DNA of 64,000 bases from Craterostigma plantagineum (taxonomy: Eukaryota > Streptophyta > Magnoliopsida > Lamiales > Linderniaceae), in contig JAPQWV010000005.1 in assembly GCA_027422505.1 (NCBI GenBank), positions 19,076,001 through 19,140,000 of the forward strand. Reading direction: 5' to 3'. A program made the position numbers and the translations under genes. A model generated the notes under the pieces. It saw only the letters and a program-made list of their open reading frames with translations. It ran no database searches and was not told the DNA's origin. Of the stretch, positions 44,234 to 54,969 are shown piece after piece (position 1 is the stretch's first letter; the number at the start of each line of letters is the position of its first letter).

Positions 44234-46110
44234 TGAATAAATTCTCGGGTAAGAAAATCTGGAAGGCTATTATCACTTCCCTTTTTATAAATTATTTCGA
44301 AATCAAATGGGGCTAAATGAGCCTGCCATCTCGCAAACATTTGTTTGGAAACATCATGTTTAAAATCTTTTTGAAACATAAATTTTGCAGCCTGACAATC
44401 AGTTTTTATTAAAAACTTTTGATTATATAAATCATCCTGAAATTTAAGAACACATTTGACTATAGCAAGTACTTCTCTAGCTATAGTAGCATAATTTTTC
44501 TGAGCATTATTCCATTTCCCCGAATGGAATCTAACTAAATATTCTTTCTTATCTTCTGGAGAGATTTGTTTTAAAATTCCTCCGAAACCTAAGTCAGAAG
44601 CATCAGTTTCAATAATTTTTTGCCAATTAGAATTAGCAAGCATTAAACAAGGTAAATGCGTAACCTTATTTTTAATTTTTTTAATTACTTCAGTGTGACT
44701 ATCTGTCCACTGACAAGGAATCTTTTTTAGTCTATCATATAAAATAGACGTATCTATAGCAAGATTTTTATAATAAGGAGAAATATAATTAAGACTCCCT
44801 AAAAATCGTTGAAGCTGAGTTTTATCTAAAATTTGATCTGGAAATTTTGATGCAAACTCAATACTTCTATTAATCGGATTAATTTTTCCCTTTTCAATAT
44901 TATGACCTAAAAATCTTATTTTGGTTTGGAATAAAACCATTTTTGGACTTGATATAACTAATCCATTTTGAATAACAATTTTCTTAAATATATCAAGATG
45001 TTTAAAATGTGTTTCGATATCTTTTGAAAATATCAAAATATCATCAATGTAAACGATAATAAAATTACTATAAGGAATAAAAATATCATTCATAATATTT
45101 TGAAATTCAGAAGGAGCGTTTTTCAAACCAAAAGGCATTACGTTCCATTCATATTGTCCAATTGGGACTGTAAAAGCAGTTTTGTATCTATCTTTTTCAG
45201 CAACTTGAATTTGCCAAAATCCTGATTTTAAATCAAATTTTGAAAATATAATAGCATCAAATAAACGATCTAGAAGATCTTTTTTATTAGGAATAGGATA
45301 CCTAATCCATTTCAAAACTTTATTTAGAGGTTTATAATTAATAACTAACCTAGGTGCTCCCCTTTCCTTTTCTGCCGCATTATTGACATAAAAGGCTGTG
45401 CATGACCAAGGTGATTTAGAAGGTTTTATTAAACCTTTCTGTAAAAGAGAAGTTATTTCTTTTTTACATAATTCTAATAATTCAGAATTCATTTGACAGG
45501 GACGAGCTTTAGTGGGAATATTTTTCTCACTAAAATCATCTTCATAAGGTAAAGAAACAATATGTTTTTTCCTATTCCAAAAGGCATTTGGAAGATCGTT
45601 ACATATTTGCAACGTAAATTCATTATATAATAATTTAATTTTTTCTTGTAACTTAGGATTTTGGATTTTATCCTCAATCGTAAGTATATTAATCTCCTGT
45701 TTAAGGTAATTTACCTGATTTTCTTTTGCTTTAATAAGAATAGAATCCTTAATTTCATTAAGAATCCTAGAAAAGGGTTCGGTAATAAATTCAAAGTAAA
45801 CTTCTTTATTATCGAAGCTTCCTTTAAATCCATATTCATCAATATTCTTAATAGGAAATATTTTCCTAAGGAACGGAGTTCCAAGAATCACTTGGTTTGT
45901 AATATTCTTGACTAGCAAGAATGACGTAGGAACACAGACTTTATTTTTGCAAATAAAAGCCTTGGGAATTTTATAATTAATTTGCAACTTTTCTCCACTT
46001 GCAGAGCTAAGGGAATGAGTTGTTTTGTGGAAATATTGGGTAGGAATTATTCCTTCTTGGATGCAGTTTAAATCTGCTCCACTATCTATTAAAGCGATAA
46101 GATTTTTTTT
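44230..46110 (-). CDS. Pararetrovirus protease-reverse transcriptase-RNase H
   Basis: Same protein as the polymerase of copy 1: DSGAD protease near 46075-46088, YIDD reverse transcriptase motif near 45040-45051, RNase H near 44600. It has no upstream ATG and begins in the -1 frame at the nine-A run 46103-46111. All catalytic motifs are retained, so the frame has not yet decayed. Confidence 0.88.
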   Translation of the reverse strand, partial: KKNLIALIDSGADLNCIQEGIIPTQYFHKTTHSLSSASGEKLQINYKIPKAFICKNKVCVPTSFLLVKNITNQVILGTPFLRKIFPIKNIDEYGFKGSFDNKEVYFEFITEPFSRILNEIKDSILIKAKENQVNYLKQEINILTIEDKIQNPKLQEKIKLLYNEFTLQICNDLPNAFWNRKKHIVSLPYEDDFSEKNIPTKARPCQMNSELLELCKKEITSLLQKGLIKPSKSPWSCTAFYVNNAAEKERGAPRLVINYKPLNKVLKWIRYPIPNKKDLLDRLFDAIIFSKFDLKSGFWQIQVAEKDRYKTAFTVPIGQYEWNVMPFGLKNAPSEFQNIMNDIFIPYSNFIIVYIDDILIFSKDIETHFKHLDIFKKIVIQNGLVISSPKMVLFQTKIRFLGHNIEKGKINPINRSIEFASKFPDQILDKTQLQRFLGSLNYISPYYKNLAIDTSILYDRLKKIPCQWTDSHTEVIKKIKNKVTHLPCLMLANSNWQKIIETDASDLGFGGILKQISPEDKKEYLVRFHSGKWNNAQKNYATIAREVLAIVKCVLKFQDDLYNQKFLIKTDCQAAKFMFQKDFKHDVSKQMFARWQAHLAPFDFEIIYKKGSDNSLPDFLTREFIQ

Positions 46111-48578
46111 TGAAAATTTCCGTCAATGAGTAGTGATATTTTCACTAACCATTTTTGAGAAGTAATAACTTCTAATGTTGAAAGATAATTGTCTTCATCA
46201 AAATTTTTAGAAGTACTAGCAAAGTCTTCTTTATTAATTTTAAATTCATTAACAATTTCTTTTCCTTTTTCTAATTTAGAAAATCTTCTTTCTAAATCTA
46301 TATGACTTAATTTTAAGTATTTTATTTCATCTTTTAAATTCGAGATTTCATTTATTAAATCTTTGATATTAACTTTTGATTCATTTTTATTTAATTGATT
46401 CTTATTACGAAGTAATCTCATTACTTCGGACATACTATAAGGTTCAGATTTAATGGTTTTAGGAATAACTTCTTTTGAAGTTTCTTCCTCTTTTTGAATT
46501 AATCTTTTAATTATATGATTTTTTAAATCTGGATCTTCTGTTTCTTTTAATATTTCTAGAAGATTATTATCCAGAACATTTAATTCTAATTCTTGAAATT
46601 GTGATATAATTTGATATAAATTATCTTCGGGTTCAGATTCTGAGCTTTTAACATTTTTAGAACAAGATTGTCCTATTCGACAATTTTGGCATTCTTCAGA
46701 TTCTGACGATGATATCTCTTCAATGATATTGTTTTCATCATTCGAAGAGGTTTCACTGTTTGATTCTAACAGAATTTTTGATAATGTTTCTTTTAGATCA
46801 TTATCAATATTCAAATTATTAATTTTCTTTTTAGTCCAACAAGTTGATGCTTTATGACCAATTTTACCGCATTTGCGACAAATAATTGGAGGAAATTTCT
46901 TTCTGTATTGATAATCTTTATTATCTTTTGAGAATTTTTGTTCTCTTCTTTTAGATTTTCTATATTTTCTTTTTTCATGTTGTTTAGGAGAGTATTTTTT
47001 GGATTTATACTCTTTACGAGGTTTGCTCGTAGAGGGGTTTTCTAAACCAAATTGACTACAGAATTCTCCTAATTGTTTTTTCTCATCAAGAGAATGTCTC
47101 TTAAGTTGTTTGTTAAGCTTTATTTCGTTGCATAAAGCTAAACCTTCTTGAATACAAGTTCCTATTAATCTTCCGTAAGTATAGGAATTATAATCTATAC
47201 TAGATTCTCCATTTCTAAGAGTTTTCTTAACTCTTTCTGCAAATAAGAAGGGAAGACCATCAATGAATTTGGATTTCCAGTGAGTACTATTTGATTCAGG
47301 AAGTTCCATAACTCTACTAAGGAATGTATCCTTATACCATCTAAATGATGTAAGGGTTTTACATCTAAGATTTTGGAGCAGAGTTCTGACATTTTCAGAA
47401 TTATCAGACCATCGGCCTGTAAAATGTTCTACAATGTTTATACATAACGTATAAACAGCATTTTCAATTATTGTATCATTTTCCTCCTTTACAGTAAGGA
47501 AAATACTTTCACGGTCTGGCTGAGATAAATAATTATCCCACCAACCTTTCAACTGACCAGTAAAGCCAGCGACAAGCATTTGAGCTATAGTTTTGTCTGT
47601 ATTACCTTGAGTTTTACAGACCGTACTATACATCATCATCCTATGAACCATACCGAAAGTTTGTCTTTCCGTATAGCCATCTAAATTCCATTCATAAATG
47701 CAATGACCATTATATGAATTATTAATAGTAAGATCATGTTCTTCAATTAGAACATCTTGAGGAGTTGGCCTCGGGTAATAATATTTAGTCTGAATTGGTT
47801 TACTAGCAAATTTTGAAGAATTACGTAATTTATTAATTTCTTCAGTAAAAGTATTATATAAATTATCAGAATTTTCAAGTTGATTTTCAAAATCTTCACT
47901 TAAAGTGTTAAGCTTTAAATTCTTAAGCTTATTTTCAATTAAATCTTCAATTTGAGAAATTGATTTTAATTTAAAATTAACAATCTCGGGAGGAGGTTGA
48001 ATACTAGTAGAAGCTATATTAGCTGTTTTAATTTCATTTTTATCTCTGTTTATTAAAAGGTGATTTTTAATATCTTTTATCGAAGATAAAATTTCTTCAA
48101 TATTATTTTTTAGTAAAGAAATTTGTTCTCCTAAAACAATAACATACATATTTGTATAATTTTGTTGTTTTAAAAGACCATTTATATGATTTATAGTAAC
48201 AGTAATGGTTTCGTTTTCAAATAATTTTTGAAAAGCATTATAATAGCGAATTTCATTATCCTTTTCAATTTGAAAGCTGCTTTGAGGAGGATAGATTGAC
48301 TTCATATTTTTCCCCGTTGAAAGCTTATAGCTTCTTTCAAGAACAGAAATCATATTTTTAAAATATGTTGTCAAAAACCAAGGAATAAAAGGTAATTTTT
48401 CATTACGGTTTGACAAATCGTTATAAAATTCTTCCTGGATAATAATTTTATCTTCATTATTAAAACTTTCGAAAAACCATTTTCGAAAAAGTTCCCATTT
48501 GGGTAACTTAAATTCTTTTTGAATTTCTTTTCTTGCCGGTGATCCCGGACTAAAATCAATTTTTTGTTTTAAATCCAT
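46089..48578 (-). CDS. Pararetrovirus capsid protein with CCHC zinc knuckle
   Basis: 829 aa from the ATG at 48578. It differs from copy 1 by a few residues, for example Asn for Asp in the acidic Ser-rich region and Gly for Glu near the C-terminus. Capsid core, basic tract, zinc knuckle (CRKCGKIGHKASTC) and coiled coil are all preserved. Confidence 0.85.
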   Translation of the reverse strand: MDLKQKIDFSPGSPARKEIQKEFKLPKWELFRKWFFESFNNEDKIIIQEEFYNDLSNRNEKLPFIPWFLTTYFKNMISVLERSYKLSTGKNMKSIYPPQSSFQIEKDNEIRYYNAFQKLFENETITVTINHINGLLKQQNYTNMYVIVLGEQISLLKNNIEEILSSIKDIKNHLLINRDKNEIKTANIASTSIQPPPEIVNFKLKSISQIEDLIENKLKNLKLNTLSEDFENQLENSDNLYNTFTEEINKLRNSSKFASKPIQTKYYYPRPTPQDVLIEEHDLTINNSYNGHCIYEWNLDGYTERQTFGMVHRMMMYSTVCKTQGNTDKTIAQMLVAGFTGQLKGWWDNYLSQPDRESIFLTVKEENDTIIENAVYTLCINIVEHFTGRWSDNSENVRTLLQNLRCKTLTSFRWYKDTFLSRVMELPESNSTHWKSKFIDGLPFLFAERVKKTLRNGESSIDYNSYTYGRLIGTCIQEGLALCNEIKLNKQLKRHSLDEKKQLGEFCSQFGLENPSTSKPRKEYKSKKYSPKQHEKRKYRKSKRREQKFSKDNKDYQYRKKFPPIICRKCGKIGHKASTCWTKKKINNLNIDNDLKETLSKILLESNSETSSNDENNIIEEISSSESEECQNCRIGQSCSKNVKSSESEPEDNLYQIISQFQELELNVLDNNLLEILKETEDPDLKNHIIKRLIQKEEETSKEVIPKTIKSEPYSMSEVMRLLRNKNQLNKNESKVNIKDLINEISNLKDEIKYLKLSHIDLERRFSKLEKGKEIVNEFKINKEDFASTSKNFDEDNYLSTLEVITSQKWLVKISLLIDGNFQKKILSL

Positions 48579-48606
48579 TAGACACAAAATTCCATTTCTG
48601 ACTCGG

Positions 48607-49644
48607 TTATTTCCTCGTCTTTATTTTAGAAATTCCATGAACAATATTATCAGAATTAATTCTTAATTCTTCTACCCTATTTTGTAGATAATCGCTAGAG
48701 GTTGATTCTCTGACTTGAGAAGTCGAAGCTCTAGAAGGAGATCTTATCATATAATCACATGGTGATATATGATAATGAGAAGAGGCTGATTTAGTCATTC
48801 TAGATCTCGGAGTTCTGTTATCAATAGATTTACGACTTTGATCAAACTGTATTTGTACAGTTCCATCAGTAGATTGTATTATTTGAGTAGGATTGTTTTT
48901 TATTTTAGGTTGAAGAGGCATAGCTCTTTCAATTGTCCAGTTTTCTGGAAATTGTATTTCTTCCCATTTTATAGATCTACGAGTTGTAATATTAGATCTA
49001 CTAAAATTGGTTTCTATAAGAACAGTTTCGTTGATCGGTTTATCAACGATTTTACACTGAGGATTCAGCGTATATAAAGGCTTATAATAAATTCTATAAC
49101 AAATACATATAACTTCCGATCCCGGAGCGTAATTATAACCATGAGTTTTGACATTTAATGTCAGAGCATCCAATATATTGACATCGGTCAATGATAATTG
49201 GAGATTTGGATAAACATTAAAATAAACTGGACCATGTGCCAGACTAGACTGAATTATTCCCATAAGGGATTGTTTCCAGTCGAGATTTCTACCATCTCTA
49301 AGAGCTGCTATAAAGCTCTCAGGTAAACCTTCTAAAGTTAATGGCTTAAAAGCTACCTGAACTAACCCAATATGAATAAACTTATGGTTTATTCTATATT
49401 TTTCTAAGTCTCTATTACTTAGAAGTCTAATAACCATTTCTTCATTATTTAAAGAAATTGTTTCTTCAGTAGTTTTTACTACTTGTTTTAAACCTAATTT
49501 TTCAAAAGTTCCTAATTCATAGATTATTTTATAATCTATTTTAGGAATAGTCCATCGATTTAATTTGTCTAAATCTTGAGGAATATCATACTCCTCTTCA
49601 ATACTGTTTTTAACAGTATTATCTTTGCGTCTTATCAAATTCAT
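48607..49644 (-). pseudogene. Pararetrovirus movement protein, C-terminal frameshift
   Basis: 345-aa ORF with the complete 30K-type core, including the segment disrupted in copy 1. One T is missing from a T-run near 48624-48627 compared with copy 1, so the last residues are altered and the stop moves upstream of the capsid start, losing the TAATG overlap. The loss affects only the tail, so a mostly complete movement protein is possible. Gly replaces Glu at one site (HKFIHIGLV). Confidence 0.8.
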
Positions 49645-49692
49645 TTGATAAAGACCGTTAAACTACACCAGAATTCTTAATACTCCCACCAT

Positions 49693-49705
49693 GGCTCTGA
49701 TACCA
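49693..49705 (-). promoter_or_regulatory. Pararetrovirus primer-binding site (initiator tRNA-Met)
   Basis: TGGTATCAGAGCC on the minus strand, 19 nt inside the right terminal repeat. Confidence 0.85.
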
Positions 49706-49724
49706 TACTAGATAGGATCTTTTA

Positions 49725-49867
49725 CAAAAATTAAAACTTTACAAAAAGGAATAATGATACGTGGCATTGTTAAACCTATTAGTCCAGTTATCAAGCTGTA
49801 AACAGTTTGATCCCGTTCGGACCCAAGGTATTCCAGCCTATATACCATTAATCCAAAAACAACATAA
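49725..49867 (-). repeat. Pararetrovirus terminal repeat, right copy
   Basis: 143 bp, direct repeat of 42024-42166; TACGTGGC at 49758-49765. Confidence 0.8.
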
Positions 49868-50329
49868 GACGCAAAGATAATACTCGAATCACCTATATTT
49901 AAGTACTCGAATCAAATATTCAATAAATCGAATCATATAATATTTGTATTCGTATTCGAAAATTTCTTGAATTATAAAAATTATTTGCTTTCGGTTTGGT
50001 ATTCGAAATACTCAAATTTAAATCTTAAATTTCCAATCGAATCTAGAATCTAACAAAAACAAAATTGATTCATTCTTTCTTAACACCCTCTAACTCGACA
50101 CCTGTTTAAAGATGAATATTCACCGTGAGTCTCGTTACTACTGCAATAAACACGGAAACAATGGTAAGAAAAGACAAACTTTCCATGCTGACATTACAGT
50201 ACACATGTATGTACAATTTCACGTTTCACTAACAAATGAAAAGACATGCAAATTTCTAAACATTATACTTACGATTATCCAGCACAAATCATCACCTTTA
50301 ATTCAAACCGAGGCGAGTATTTTGAACGT

Positions 50330-50386
50330 TACGTGGATATAAGAGCATCCACTCGATTGTTGTCCTCGTATCTCTACCTATAAATA
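50330..50386 (+). promoter_or_regulatory. ELIP-11 promoter core: ACGTG element and TATA box
   Basis: TACGTGG at 50330-50336 and TATAAATA at 50379-50386, about 450 bp from the end of the pararetrovirus. Confidence 0.7.
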
Positions 50387-50517
50387 TCCCTCGACTTCGT
50401 ATACTAAGCTCTCATCATACAAAAGGAATTCGTTCTTACAGTTTATTGCCTATCATTGAAATCTTCAACAATATTCGTCTATAATTACGACCTACAAATA
50501 AGCACGAAAGATCAATC

Positions 50518-51445
50518 ATGGCTTCTTCAACTTGCTACGCAACTATGGCAGCAATGTCTTGCCGTAGACAAAGCAGTATTACGAGGTTTGGGCCTAACAA
50601 TTTCTTCTCGGGAAAGCAAAACTATGCCTTGCCGCTTATGAAGAGGAATGCTAAGTTCACTGTCCGAAGCATGAGAGAGGTATACGTATTAATTCGTCTA
50701 AATTACATGCACAGACATAGAGTGCGTTTGGTATGCAGAATTCGATTCCGAAAAAGAACAAAAAACATATAATGGTACGATATACGAAACATAGCGTACA
50801 ATTTTTCGATGCGTACCATAAGCTTCTCCTATTCTTTTCAACATCGAATTCCACGTATCAAACGCCAGAGAAAAAAGGAAGGAAACTTAAGTTAGCGCAT
50901 CGCACTGTTGTACATTAAGCTTCCAGCATTGTACTACCACGCTTTTTTCCTTAAACCAACACACTCTAGTAACGTGCTTCTGAATTTTTTGATATGCTCA
51001 GGACAATGAGAAGGGGGAGCAGCAGCAGCAGCAAAAACAACAACAACAGACGCACGACGGAGGGCCCGACCTGACTCCCAACAGAACTGAGGTGACGACA
51101 AAGAGAACAGTCGATTTGTTCTCCTTCGACGGACTTGCGCCCGAGAGGATCAACGGTCGGGCGGCAATGATAGGATTCGTGACGGCCGTAGGTGTGGAGT
51201 TAGCGACTGGGCGGGACGTATTTTCTCAGGTGTTCAACGGAGGCGTTCAGTGGTTCCTTTTGACGAGCGCAGTGTTGGCGCTCGCCACTCTGGTTCCTAT
51301 CTACAGAGGGCTTTCCCCCGAGGCTAAGAACAACGGGTTTTGGAATTCAGACGCCGAGATATGGAATGGGAGGTTCGCCATGATTGGTCTTGTGGCTCTC
51401 GCCTTTACGGAGTTCGTCAAAGGTGGTCCGCTAATCAATGTGTGA
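50518..51445 (+). CDS. ELIP: Early light-inducible protein, type B (ELIP-11)
   Basis: Exons 50518-50679 and 51002-51445, product 201 aa. Same as ELIP-5 except for the usual Pro in GLSPEAK. Intact transit peptide, pigment-binding helices, splice sites and promoter. Confidence 0.93.
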
Positions 51446-51830
51446 AGAACTGATAGTTAGGGTTTTGGTTGTAGGTAGATGGTTGTGTGTGATGATGTAA
51501 TCACGATATAAATACTGAATAAAGTGTCACACCCCATTTTTTATTTTATGTTGGTTTGCTTTCTTCGATTAGCTTTCTTTTTAATAATTCTATCAAGCTA
51601 CTATTATGGGTTTTGCATTAGATGGTTTGTTACATGGAATCAATGCTTCGAAAAAAAAATCAAAACTTTTGTTTGGCTCACAATAGAAAACATAGGTTGA
51701 TAGAATAAAATTTTATAATATTATAAGATAACTTGATAGCTTAAGCTTGTACGGGTGTTCAAATATTACGTATTTGGTTAAAAGGTTGAGGTTTTGAATC
51801 TTAATGCTAAATAAGAAAACAAATCAACGA
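51446..51830. other. 3' flank of ELIP-11
   Basis: Duplicate of 22989-23372, fused at its end to exon-1 sequence of ELIP-12. No gene. Confidence 0.55.
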
Positions 51831-52662
51831 ATGCTAACAATGCCTTTCCGCTTATGAAGAGGAATGCTAAGTTCACTGTCCGAAGCATGAGAGAGGTATA
51901 CGTATTAATTCGTCTAAATTACATGCACAGACATACAGTGCGTTTGGTATGCAGAATTCGATTCCGAAAAAGAACAAAAAACGTATAATGGTACGATATA
52001 CGAAACATAGCGTACAATTTTTTCGATGCGTACCATAAGCTTCTCCTATTCTTTTCAACATCGAATTCCACGTATCAAACGCCAGAAAAAAAGGAAGGAA
52101 ACTTAAGTTAGCGCATCGCACTGTTGTACATTAAGCTTCCAGCATTGTACTACCACGCTTTTTTCCTTAAACCAACACACTCTAGTAACGTGCTTCTGAA
52201 TTTTTTTATATGCTCAGGACAATGAGAAGGGGGAGCAGCAGCAGCAGCAAAAACAACAACAACAGACGCACGACGGAGGGCCCGACCTGACTCCCAACAG
52301 AACTGAGGTGACGACAAAGAGAACAGTCGATTTGTTCTCCTTCGACGGACTTGCGCCCGAGAGGATCAACGGTCGGGCGGCAATGATAGGATTCGTGACG
52401 GCCGTAGGTGTGGAGTTAGCGACTAGGCGGGACGTATTTTCTCAGGTGTTCAACGGAGGCGTTCAGTGGTTCCTTTTGACGAGCGCAGTGTTGGCGCTCG
52501 CCACTCTGGTTCCTATCTACAGAGAGCTTTCCCCCCGAGGCTAAGAACAACGGGTTTTGGAATTCAGACGCCGAGATATGGAATGGGAGGTTCGCCATGA
52601 TTGGTCTTGTGGCTCTCGCCTTTACGGAGTTCGTCAAAGGTGGTCCGCTAATCAATGTGTGA
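51831..52662 (+). pseudogene. ELIP: 5'-truncated, frameshifted ELIP type B (ELIP-12)
   Basis: Duplicate of ELIP-6: exon-1 remnant to 51895, exon 2 at 52218-52662. It has the same six-C run (52531-52536), the same Gly-to-Arg change and the same premature stop at 52544. The shared lesions show that inactivation preceded the segmental duplication. Confidence 0.9.
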
Positions 52663-53039
52663 AGAACTGATAGTTAGGGTTTTGGTTGTAGGTATATGGT
52701 TGTGTGTGATGATGTAATCACGTTATAAATACTGAATAAAGTGTCACACCCCATTTTTTATTTTATGTTGGTTTGCTTTCTTCGATTAGCTTTCTTTTTA
52801 ATAATTCTATCAAGCTACTATTATGGGTTTTGCATTAGATGGTTTGTTACATGGAGTCAATGCTTCGAAAAAAAAAAATCAAAAATTTTGTTTGGCTCAC
52901 AATAGAAAACATAGGTTGATAGAATAAAATTTTATAATATTATAAGATATCTTGATAGCTTAAGCTTGTACGGGTGTTCAAATATTACGTATTTGGTTAA
53001 AAGGTTGAGGTTTTGAATATTAATGCTAGATAAGAAAAC
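52663..53039. other. 3' flank of ELIP-12
   Basis: Duplicate of 24206-24581; ends at the TG of Copia LTR-B. No gene. Confidence 0.5.
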
Positions 53040-54306
53040 TGAAGATATAAATGTGCCTAAGAGGGGGGTGAATTAGGCTTATGAAAATTTTAATGCTTCT
53101 TTTCCCAAATGCTAAATGTAGTGACTTAGATATGCCTACTGATGCTTGTGACGAGTATGCCTGATATATCCTAGTAACGTCGGATGTGTGTCGGGTCTGT
53201 CTCACAGCGATAAAGAAATAACTGAAAAGTAAATGCGAGACAGGATTTTTATAGGTTATATCCCCAACTGGGGTTTACTCCTCTCCTTGGGATTTGCTTC
53301 CCAAGAGTTTAACCAATCACTATAATGCACCGTAGCTGGATACAAAACTGATTGGTTAGCCCAATACACAACCGAAACAAGTCGAACACTAGCCACTACT
53401 AGGTTACCACACGCCGAGTTTCGGTCCTCGGAATCTCCTGATCCCGACAGACACAGCTCGCTACCGAAGGGCCCCCGGAACTCGTCCTTCCCTTCACGTG
53501 TGCGTAAGCGTCGACCTTGCCTCCTTGGTATTACTCTCGTCCGAAGACAACACGTCCGAAGACAGAATATATGGTGGAAGTAGGAATAACGGGATGAATC
53601 ACTCGCTCAGTGATGGATACGCAAGTTAACGCTCAGTAAGGCAGAAAGCTATCGCAAGTGAACGGCTCAGGAATCTCTTCGTATCTTTCTGCTCAAATAT
53701 CTCTCGTAGGCTGATGTTCGCAAAATCTAGTCCTTCGAAATTCTGAAGTGTGGCTTATATATAATCCTTTTCAATCAGCACTTCACATGGAAAGTCATAT
53801 TATATAAGAATCACCAAATCAAGTATAGTTTCCATGCAATTTTCGAGTCAATCATACTATATAAATCATGCTTTTAATAAATCATGTCAACGGTCATATA
53901 GCACATTTAAGCAAGATTATATTCCATATAAAAGCTCAATTTCGTTCTCAAGCATCTTCAGGCATTTCGCATATAATTACCATATCAGAACTTTCCATAA
54001 GTGATTCCCGCTATCAGTTTCTAGAAACAAGTCAATCCAGATTTACCTTCCAAGTATGGCACACAAGATAGCATCACATCAGCACGTTTTCCATGTATAA
54101 CTTATAGCATTAAATCAATATATTTACCATGTTTAGCACACAAATCAGATCAGAGCATGCTTGATTCGATTTATCAATCATGACTAGAACTTTCCTTATT
54201 TCAGAGATCACATCCGTTTACAGCATATACCATACAATAGCATCTTATCCACAAAGTCAATCAAATCAAATCTTCCTTAAATATAATATCCAATCAGCAT
54301 AAGGAA
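53040..54306 (-). mobile_element. Copia LTR-B, long fragment
   Basis: The start is identical to 24582-24831, but here it continues through LTR sequence with the same general design as LTR-A (GCCTAAG/TTAGGC block, CCCCAACTGGGG, then AT-rich CTCAATCA/TTCCATAT-type DNA). It breaks off inside the LTR at about 54306, joining a gag fragment through a GGAAAG microhomology. No ORF of interest. Confidence 0.7.
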
Positions 54307-54346
54307 AGTTCGTCCAAGTCCTGACACGGAAAGTTCGTCCAAGTCC
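54303..54346. repeat. Short tandem duplication at LTR/gag junction
   Basis: A 19-bp word (GGAAAGTTCGTCCAAGTCC) occurs at 54303-54321 and again at 54328-54346, exactly where LTR-B is joined to gag; a repair-type scar. Confidence 0.7.
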
Positions 54347-54924
54347 TTTGCTTCGTAGATGGCAGTTACTTTGGGATTCCATTCTCTTGGTAGAGATCTC
54401 AGTATTTTCCGCACCTTCTCACCGTCCGGTATTTTCTTTCCCAACGAGAACATTTGATTGATGATGTTCATGAATCTCGCGTACATGTGGTTTATGGTCT
54501 CGTTGTCCTCCATTTTGAACAGCTCGTATTGGTGAGTCAGGAGGGCTATTCTTTCTTGTACAACTCGAGTGGTTCCCTCATGTGTGACTTGAAGCATGTC
54601 CAACATATCTTTGGCAGATTCGCACAAACTCACAAGATTGTATTCTTCTCTTGTAAGTGCGCAGGCGATCATGTTCTTAGCTTTGGCATTCAAGGAGATT
54701 CCTCGCTTGTCTATTGCATCGTAGTCCGAACCTTTCTTTGGAGTTCCATCCGCCTTCTTGGGATTGTAAGGTCCAGTCGTGATGATGTCCCACAGGTCAT
54801 AATCAGTAGCAAGCAGGAATTCCTTCATACGGTTTTTCCATATGGCATAGTTTGTTCCACCGAAGAGTGGTGGCCTAGAATGGGATTGTCCCTCTGCAAA
54901 AACATCAAAACTCGAAGAAGCCAT
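54307..54924 (-). pseudogene. Copia gag N-terminal fragment
   Basis: About 205 residues of UBN2-type gag beginning MASSSFDVFAEGQSHSRPP at 54924, unbroken up to the junction with LTR-B. It is related to, but distinct from, the gag at 27753 (for example GTNYAIWKNRMKEFL). The zinc knuckle and everything downstream are lost. Its leader (54925-54968) matches the family-A leader up to the point where a primer-binding site is expected, then changes to unrelated sequence. Confidence 0.85.
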
Positions 54925-54969
54925 TAGATCTTTAACTCAGGCTTGTTAGGCCCGTCGTTTGAGTAACCC

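Larger units (their letters stand above)
42024..49884 (-). mobile_element. Endogenous pararetrovirus (Caulimoviridae), copy 2
   Basis: Duplicate of 13571-21427, including both terminal repeats (42024-42166 and 49725-49867), the primer-binding site and the same inverted viral snippet at the right junction (49864-49884). Identical junctions show it is a copy made by the segmental duplication, not a second infection. Its movement-protein ORF is longer than in copy 1 but broken at the C-terminus. Confidence 0.88.
28450..53290. repeat. Tandem segmental duplication, copy 2
   Basis: Second copy of the unit at 1-24831, in direct orientation. Copy-specific changes include an intact ELIP at 32885 (frameshifted at 4434), a different lesion in the pararetrovirus movement-protein ORF, a few amino-acid changes in the viral capsid ORF, and small homopolymer differences. 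The pararetrovirus occupies the same insertion point in both copies, so it entered the array before the duplication. Confidence 0.93.
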
